The translations under genes and the position numbers were made by a program. From Aquilonibacter sp963703325 (GTDB lineage: Bacteria; Vulcanimicrobiota; Vulcanimicrobiia; Vulcanimicrobiales; Vulcanimicrobiaceae): a stretch of 64,000 bases of DNA. The stretch is taken from the NCBI GenBank assembly GCA_963703325.1, contig OY969805.1:310001-374000 (forward strand), read 5' to 3'. The notes below the pieces were generated by a model. The model was not told the origin of the DNA and did not search any database. It saw only the letters and a program-made list of their open reading frames with translations. Positions 60,901-64,000 of the stretch are shown here, piece after piece (the stretch's first letter is position 1; each line of letters begins with the position of its first letter).

Positions 60901-61456
60901 CGTGGAACTCACGGTCGGCAGTTCCGTACACGTCGACTTCGGCGACGTTGGGAATCTGGGCGATCAGCGGCTTGACCTGATTGTTGACCAAGTCGGCGAT
61001 CTGCGGCTGCGAGAGCGCCGTGGAGTTGACCGCGAGGTCGAGCAGCGGTTCGCTCGCGCCGTTCTTTGAAACATCCGGTGGATTGAGGTCGGTCGGCATG
61101 TAGACGCGCGCGGTATCGACGCGGCGTTGCACGTCGACGGCGGCAAGATCGAGATCGGTTCCGAGTTTGAACTGCACCACCAGCACGGCCGAGCCTTCTT
61201 GCGCGGTCGCACTGACTTGGTCGAGGTGATCGAGACCATCGAGCTGATCCTCGATCGGCTTGATTACCAGCTTCTCCATATCTTGCGGCGACGCGCCGGG
61301 ATATGACGAAGAGACGATCACGATCGGGAACGTCGTTCCCGGTGGATTGTTGCTGCGCCCGAGTTCGAAATACGAAATCGTCCCGAAGACCACCAACGCA
61401 ACAAAGACCATTGCGGTGATGACGGGACGACTAATGGCGAAGCGCGTTAACCACAC
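57998..61456 (-). CDS. RND-family efflux pump with an extra transmembrane insert
   Basis: A 1152-aa inner-membrane proton antiporter of the AcrB/HAE1 type; usual length is 1020-1060. The proton-relay aspartates are in GILVDDSIVV (near 403), and the relay lysine is in FGLVAKNGILLVDYS. Periplasmic porter segments are present (VSSSYPGASPQDMEKLV, VDVQRRVDTARVYMP). Unlike AcrB, about 130 residues lie between TM6 and TM7 (roughly 505-640) and include four or five extra hydrophobic segments. No membrane-fusion protein or TolC gene is in the window. Substrate unknown. Confidence 0.9.
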   Translation of the reverse strand: MWLTRFAISRPVITAMVFVALVVFGTISYFELGRSNNPPGTTFPIVIVSSSYPGASPQDMEKLVIKPIEDQLDGLDHLDQVSATAQEGSAVLVVQFKLGTDLDLAAVDVQRRVDTARVYMPTDLNPPDVSKNGASEPLLDLAVNSTALSQPQIADLVNNQVKPLIAQIPNVAEVDVYGTADREFHVYPDPVALAGTGATLQDIFNAVQYNNNNVPGGIMTQPTREATVAIHAYIDHASDLAAIPLSPVSVLQYPVKSLKIGDVAQVDDGHVEMRTRSHYNGLPRVYVEIDRDINADELKSTALVRQRLKDIETQFPQLKFTEIDAPADYTAKALAGVGQSLVEGIVLTAIVMLLFLHAWRNAIVVMVAIPASILSTFILMRAFNFHIDTMSMMGLSLIIGILVDDSIVVLENITRHRDLGEEPMNAAINGRTEIGNAAIAITMVDVVVFLPVAFLPGIVGAYLKEFGAVIVIATLFSLFVSFTLTPLLAAKWSVLSRSEATPKWLLALDSFFLNISLLVAAAVSFLVGMLLQVVLLKVVGILIVAVLILNLFVHRYDAVLERYRAKWLPFALEHGTFVIFTCSLLLVNALALVGGGMNALGIDAVWLVGLVVVYLVAWFMRGRSAGPARGFAALGTYRPLTVLTFLMPIALAGLMVALGGVSFDFVPETQTGHINMTVTYPSGTPIAMTDRYVTQLEDAILKIDGVKDVSSTVGRKPSGWGSSTGGNYAQLGADMQENRRGDTNKAIVKIRNLAYLVPGGELQVAGDSGNGSGAQIFYSLSGPEDEITGAAEKVASVLRSTPGSVNVQTSAENGAPRLNVDVDPGKCAMLGINPSDVATVARIAVDGAVATRVRTSTGLVDVRVQFPNAWRNDEDQLANVRVRANDGSLVPISSVATFTWTTAPTKIERLNRQRVVNVYGNTLPGASLGAVEGPLEAKLKQPGFLPQGVGLTAQGDTQFMQETFANMGIALILSFMLVYMLMVILYGSFLEPLIVMFSVPMAIIGALIFLALMGRLEPEQGQSLNIISMLGIIMLFGLVAKNGILLVDYSNTLCKRGMRVKDAVLQSASTRFRPIIMTTAAMIFGMLPLALGFAEGGEWRQAIGTVIIGGLLSSLILTLFLVPMIYNTWMGYFERRADRRAVHAEQTAPATV

Positions 61457-61519
61457 GGTAGAGTCTCCGGGAAGAGCATACGCCTCTCATTACGAGCGGG
61501 CAGCCTCCGGTGTTTCGCC

Positions 61520-61534
61520 CTTACGTTAGGTAAG
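61520..61534. promoter_or_regulatory. CTTAC-N5-GTAAG palindrome upstream of the RND gene (possible operator)
   Basis: Perfect 5-base arms around GTTAG, 64 bases upstream of the RND start in the 123-base spacer that must hold its promoter. TetR- or MarR-type repressor sites for RND pumps often look like this, but no such regulator gene is adjacent. The rest of the spacer shows nothing recognisable. Confidence 0.3.
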
Positions 61535-61579
61535 ACACTCCCAATGGACGGACGGCCGGCAGCGCCACGAAACTGACAC

Positions 61580-61966
61580 CTATTCGGCCCTGACGCCGTA
61601 GACCAAATATCCGCCGAGCGCAAGAGCGATGATTCCATATCCTACGGAGAACTGGTCGAGGTGCAGCGCTTGGTAGAATCCGGTTTCCATCGGAAGCGGC
61701 AGCCATATGAAGAGGAGGCCCTTAAGCACGGCGACCCACCCATAAAGCGTAACGATGACCGCGGCCGCGCCTCCCGACCAACGGTTGTGCGTGAGGACGA
61801 TTGCAAGACCGAGGAGCAGCGTGAATACGCCGGTTATCCACGCGAGCGCCGGATCCGCGAGGAGCGCAGTGACCGCGCCCAGCGTCGCCTGCCGGTTGGC
61901 GATAATACCCACCGCGACGAGGACGAGCCAGAGGCCGAGCAGTTTAGCGAGAAATCTTGTTGACAT
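61580..61966 (-). CDS. Small four-helix membrane protein
   Basis: A 128-aa protein with four hydrophobic helices (FLAKLLGLWLVLVAVGII; AWITGVFTLLLGLAIVL; GGAAAVIVTLYGWVAVLKGLLFIW; VGYGIIALALGGYLVYG). No charged motif or known family. The open frame continues upstream through the hairpin region, but the ATG ending at 61966, followed at once by the first helix, is the natural start. It lies 33 bases after the 61989-62014 terminator and so has its own promoter. Confidence 0.65.
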   Translation of the reverse strand: MSTRFLAKLLGLWLVLVAVGIIANRQATLGAVTALLADPALAWITGVFTLLLGLAIVLTHNRWSGGAAAVIVTLYGWVAVLKGLLFIWLPLPMETGFYQALHLDQFSVGYGIIALALGGYLVYGVRAE

Positions 61967-61988
61967 CCGCTTCAAGTTAGCACCGAAT

Positions 61989-62014
61989 AAAAAAGCCCCC
62001 TTGGGGCCTTTTAT
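61989..62014 (-). terminator. Rho-independent terminator after the 68-aa gene
   Basis: On the minus strand AAAAGGCCCC-AA-GGGGGC followed by TTTTTT: a GC stem with a one-base bulge and a U-tract, 26 bases downstream of the 62040 stop. The plus-strand reading also has a weaker T-run, so it may act in both directions. Confidence 0.7.
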
Positions 62015-62016
62015 TA

Positions 62017-62033
62017 GGTGCGCAGGACTAGAC
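62017..62033 (-). repeat. Degenerate copy of the tRNA-Leu 3' end
   Basis: On the minus strand this reads GTCTAGTCCTGCGCACC. The tRNA-Leu gene reads GTCCAGTCTTGCGCACC at 62447-62463: 15 of 17 bases agree, covering the T-arm 3' half, the acceptor 3' strand and CC. The two copies are in the same orientation 430 bases apart, with a terminator hairpin downstream of each. Confidence 0.55.
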
Positions 62034-62039
62034 GCAGGC

Positions 62040-62246
62040 TTACGACAGTTTGAGATCCTCGGTCCCGACCGGAATCGCGAGGGCGGCGCCCCCTGACAAC
62101 GTAGGCGTGATCGGTTTTCGCGGAACCGGTGCGCCGGCCAAACCGTCGTCTTCACCGTCATCGGTAACCCGCGGTGGGCGAGCCGGGCCCATGCCGAGCC
62201 GTTCCCACTGCCGCCGAAAAAAAGCTTCAAACCCATGCTTGCGCAT
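62040..62246 (-). CDS. Small basic hypothetical protein between tRNA-like repeats
   Basis: A 68-aa protein starting MRKHGFEAFFRRQWERLGMG with a basic helix, followed by a proline-rich, acidic tail; no known family. The open frame extends upstream to 62360, but that part lies over the hairpin repeats and shows no coding pattern. It lies between the tRNA-Leu gene and its degenerate 3' copy and is followed by a good terminator. Coding status is plausible, not proven. Confidence 0.4.
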   Translation of the reverse strand: MRKHGFEAFFRRQWERLGMGPARPPRVTDDGEDDGLAGAPVPRKPITPTLSGGAALAIPVGTEDLKLS

Positions 62247-62305
62247 GGCTCGAGTATAGCAGTAACAGGTTGCCAGGTGCGCGCTTCCCCTTTGCAAGAC
62301 TGGAT

Positions 62306-62370
62306 GGATTCCACCCGCTTCGCGGGTCGCGCATCGTGCGCTCGGAATCCCCACCCGCATCGTGCGGGTG
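62306..62370. repeat. Structured multi-hairpin element
   Basis: A 7-bp outer stem (GGATTCC 62306-62312 with GGAATCC 62344-62350) encloses two hairpins: ACCCGC-TTC-GCGGGT (62313-62327) and GCGCA-TCG-TGCGC (62329-62341). A third hairpin, CACCCGCA-TCG-TGCGGGTG, follows (62352-62370). The nested three-way layout is unlikely to be chance in a 200-base spacer. It resembles REP-type repeats or a small structured RNA; the strand cannot be decided. Confidence 0.6.
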
Positions 62371-62404
62371 CTCGAACTCGCTTCGCGGTTGATTCACAAT
62401 CCTA

Positions 62405-62452
62405 CGCACCAAAACCAAAGGGCCCATTTCAGGGCCCTTTGGTTTTGGTGCG
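62405..62452 (-). terminator. 21-bp perfect palindrome: tRNA-Leu terminator running into the tRNA
   Basis: Arms of 21 bases (62405-62425 and 62432-62452) are perfectly complementary around a 6-base loop. On the minus strand the hairpin starts inside the acceptor 3' strand of tRNA-Leu, includes CCA, and contains GGGCCC and TTTGGTTTT. It can end tRNA transcription, and its distal arm could also pair with the mature tRNA 3' end. Confidence 0.75.
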
Positions 62453-62532
62453 CAAGACTGGACTCGAACCAGCACGAGATTGCTCCCGCTAGCCCCTCAA
62501 GCTAGTGCGTCTACCAATTCCGCCACTTGCGC
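62446..62532 (-). tRNA. tRNA-Leu (anticodon GAG), CCA encoded
   Basis: An 87-nt class II tRNA on the minus strand: acceptor GCGCAAG pairs with CTTGCGC, discriminator A, then encoded CCA at 62446-62448. D-arm GGCGGAATTGGTAGACGC, anticodon stem CTAGC/GCTAG around loop TTGAGGG gives anticodon GAG (reads CUC/CUU). A long variable arm (GGGAGCAATCTCGT) and the T-arm GGTTCGAGTCC complete it. Leu identity is supported by the long variable arm and A discriminator. Confidence 0.95.
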
Positions 62533-62554
62533 GCATGAGGGTTAGAACCTGCGA

Positions 62555-62584
62555 ATTGTACGGCCTACCTCATGTTCGGGTCAA
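62555..62584 (-). promoter_or_regulatory. Sigma-70-type promoter of tRNA-Leu
   Basis: On the minus strand TTGACC (62579-62584), an 18-base spacer, and TACAAT (62555-62560). The -10 ends 22 bases before the mature tRNA 5' end at 62532. The -35 lies inside the 3' end of the ABC permease gene. This is the best consensus promoter in the window. Confidence 0.7.
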
Positions 62585-63503
62585 GGGCATCGCGCAGGCC
62601 GTCGCCGATGTAGTTGATCGAGAGGACCGTAAAGAGGATGCAGAGGCCCGGGAAAACCGCGGCCCACCAGGCGATTTGCAGATTGGCCTGGGCATCGGAG
62701 AGCATATTGCCCCACGACGCGGTGGGTGGCTGAATACCAAAGCCGAGGAACGACAGGGTCGACTCCAGCACGATGACGTTGGCGACGTCGAGCGTCGCTT
62801 GCACCACGATCGGTGCGACCGCATTCGGCAAGAGATGACGAAAGATGATCCGCAAATCGCCGTTGCCGACCGCGCGCGCTGCCTCCGCGAATTCCCGCTC
62901 GCGCAGCACCAGGAACGACGCGCGCACCAGACGCGCGACCGTTGGCCACGACAGCGCGCCGATGATCACGACGATGACCCAAAAACTCAGCGCGGCTTTG
63001 TTCGAGCTCGCCGCAACGATCGCGGTGAGCACGAGCAACAGCGGGAGGAGCGGGATCGACAAGAACACATCGGTGATGCGCATCATCACCCAGTCCACCC
63101 AACCGCCATAATAGCCGGCGAGCGCGCCCACGATCACGCCAATGATCACTTCGAAGAGTACGGTGTAGATGCCGATCTGCAGCGAGATGCGCGCACCGAA
63201 GAGTAGTCGTGAGAGCAAGTCGCGACCGACCGCGTCGGTCCCCAGCGGGTGACCACCGCAAAGGATATGATCCTGGAAGCACGGCGGCAGCGGGGTTCCC
63301 TGCCAGTGCACGTTGTCGATCGCGTTGGGATCGAACGGCGCGAGCAACGGCGCTAAAATCGCGCACAGCGCGATCAATGCGAGCACGACGACGCCGGCGA
63401 TCGCGAGCTTGTGCCGCCGCAGACGCGTCCAGAACGTAACCTTTGAATAGACGATCTCTTCGTCGTCAAAGGCTTGTGCATTTGCCGGAACGATCGCTGC
63501 CAT
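62565..63503 (-). CDS. Peptide/nickel-type ABC transporter permease (DppC/OppC-like)
   Basis: A 312-aa inner-membrane permease of the binding-protein-dependent transport family. The N-terminus has a hydrophobic helix (IAGVVVLALIALCAILAPLLAPFD), then HPLGTDAVGRDLLSRLLFGARISL, the DppC hallmark; the EAA loop is EREFAEAARAVGNGDLRIIFRHLLPNAVAPIVVQ. The end is FTVLSINYIGDGLRDALDP as usual. It starts 3 bases after the stop of the second permease (both minus strand), in the usual B-C order. The substrate-binding and ATPase genes lie beyond the window. Confidence 0.92.
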   Translation of the reverse strand: MAAIVPANAQAFDDEEIVYSKVTFWTRLRRHKLAIAGVVVLALIALCAILAPLLAPFDPNAIDNVHWQGTPLPPCFQDHILCGGHPLGTDAVGRDLLSRLLFGARISLQIGIYTVLFEVIIGVIVGALAGYYGGWVDWVMMRITDVFLSIPLLPLLLVLTAIVAASSNKAALSFWVIVVIIGALSWPTVARLVRASFLVLREREFAEAARAVGNGDLRIIFRHLLPNAVAPIVVQATLDVANVIVLESTLSFLGFGIQPPTASWGNMLSDAQANLQIAWWAAVFPGLCILFTVLSINYIGDGLRDALDPNMR

Positions 63504-63506
63504 TGC

Positions 63507-64000
63507 CTAGTCGTACGCAACGCGCGGATCGAGCCACGCGTAGAGAATGTCGGCGCCCAAATTGCAAAACACGACCGCGACGGCAAGAATCAAGAGGTAG
63601 CCCATCATCAGGGCAATGTCACTATTCTGCAACGCGGCGTAGAACATACGCCCAGCGCCGGGCCAGGCGAAGATCGTTTCCGTCACGATCGCGCCGCCGA
63701 GGATGCCGGGAAGCGAGAGCGCAACGATCGTGACCACCGGGATCAGCGCGTTTTTGAGGCCATGTTTGAAGAGGATCGCGCGCCGGTTCAACCCCTTAGC
63801 CGCCGCGGTGCGCATGTAGTCCGTCTGCATGACCTCCAGCAATGACGAACGCATGAAGCGGCTGTACAGCGCGAGATTGAGCAGCGCTAGCACGATCACC
63901 GGCATGATCAGATGTTCGATGCGATCGCCGAGATCGAACGTATCGGTCGTGCTGATGCCGGCCGACGGTAACGCGATCTCATAGCCCCCGGGCAACGGAA
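63507..64000 (-). CDS. Peptide/nickel-type ABC transporter permease (DppB/OppB-like), partial
   Basis: The C-terminal part (about 164 residues) of a second permease, cut by the right edge of the window. Visible segments are LNLALYSRFMRSSLLEVMQTDYMRTAAAKGLNRRAILFKHGLKNALIPV (EAA loop), ETIFAWPGAGRMFYAALQNSD and the C-terminal LYAWLDPRV, all diagnostic of DppB/OppB. The open frame continues past 64000; a TTG at 63995 is internal and not a start. It is the membrane partner of the DppC-like gene downstream. Confidence 0.9.
   Translation of the reverse strand, partial: PLPGGYEIALPSAGISTTDTFDLGDRIEHLIMPVIVLALLNLALYSRFMRSSLLEVMQTDYMRTAAAKGLNRRAILFKHGLKNALIPVVTIVALSLPGILGGAIVTETIFAWPGAGRMFYAALQNSDIALMMGYLLILAVAVVFCNLGADILYAWLDPRVAYD

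Noticed and set aside
1..64000. CRISPR array, prophage or transposase
   Set aside because: No regularly spaced direct repeats, phage structural genes, integrase or transposase were found in any part of the window.

Overview
The window is a gene-dense, GC-rich (roughly 60-65 percent) bacterial chromosome segment carrying about 59 protein genes and one tRNA gene. Many neighbouring genes overlap by 4 bases (ATGA or GTGA), and no gene-free stretch exceeds about 200 bases. There is no rRNA, CRISPR array, insertion sequence or prophage. Menaquinone by the futalosine route, a stalk-domain (copper amine oxidase N-terminal-like) protein, a DUF2600 terpene-synthase-like protein, an S13 peptidase and lipoprotein/RND envelope genes suggest a free-living didermic bacterium from an under-sampled phylum. 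Candidatus Eremiobacterota (WPS-2) is my best guess, but that is inference and not proven by any marker gene here.

Layout. 0-5 kb: threonine aldolase, a FAD/NAD oxidoreductase divergent from two small helical proteins, an M20 amidohydrolase and a TonB-C-like protein. 5-9 kb: a 2-oxoacid dehydrogenase operon (E1 alpha, E1 beta, E2) ending with a beta-propeller protein; no E3 is present. 9-11 kb: an ArsR-SRPBCC-DUF899 operon with an operator-like palindrome over its own start codon and a frameshift in DUF899. 11-15 kb: DUF4097-type lipoprotein, Cys/Met PLP enzyme, APH-like kinase, TIM-barrel-like secreted protein. 15.8-19.4 kb: QueD, QueE, MqnB, MqnD, NamZ in one run. 19.8-24 kb: glutamate synthase large subunit without the small subunit. 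26.4-34.3 kb: GlcD, GlcE, DUF2600, M28 peptidase, TIGR01777 epimerase, CsaA, histidine phosphatase and LolA-like protein in one tightly overlapping run. 34-42 kb: DHA2-type MFS pump, TrxB, an HTH/metallo-beta-lactamase fusion, an alpha/beta hydrolase, an ABC-2 exporter, a phosphoesterase and a DDAH-like protein lacking catalytic residues. 42-47 kb: YncE-phosphoesterase fusion, PIG-V-like membrane protein, MocR regulator, response regulator. 47.6-57.2 kb: malic enzyme, TldE/TldD, DacB, M1 aminopeptidase with HEAT repeats, SDR, DsbA/FrnE. 57-64 kb: stalk-domain protein behind a strong hairpin, an enlarged RND pump, a small membrane protein, a hairpin-rich tRNA-Leu locus, and the two permeases of a peptide/nickel-type ABC importer, the last cut by the window edge.

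Nothing here is a clear new defence or mobile system. The items most worth a second look are the tRNA-Leu neighbourhood at 62.0-62.5 kb (duplicated tRNA 3' end, a 21-bp palindrome running into the tRNA, a junction-like set of hairpins), the hairpin enclosing the start codon of the stalk-domain gene, a CTG start that restores a signal peptide, two neighbouring enzyme-family proteins with degenerate active sites, and the HTH-hydrolase fusion.
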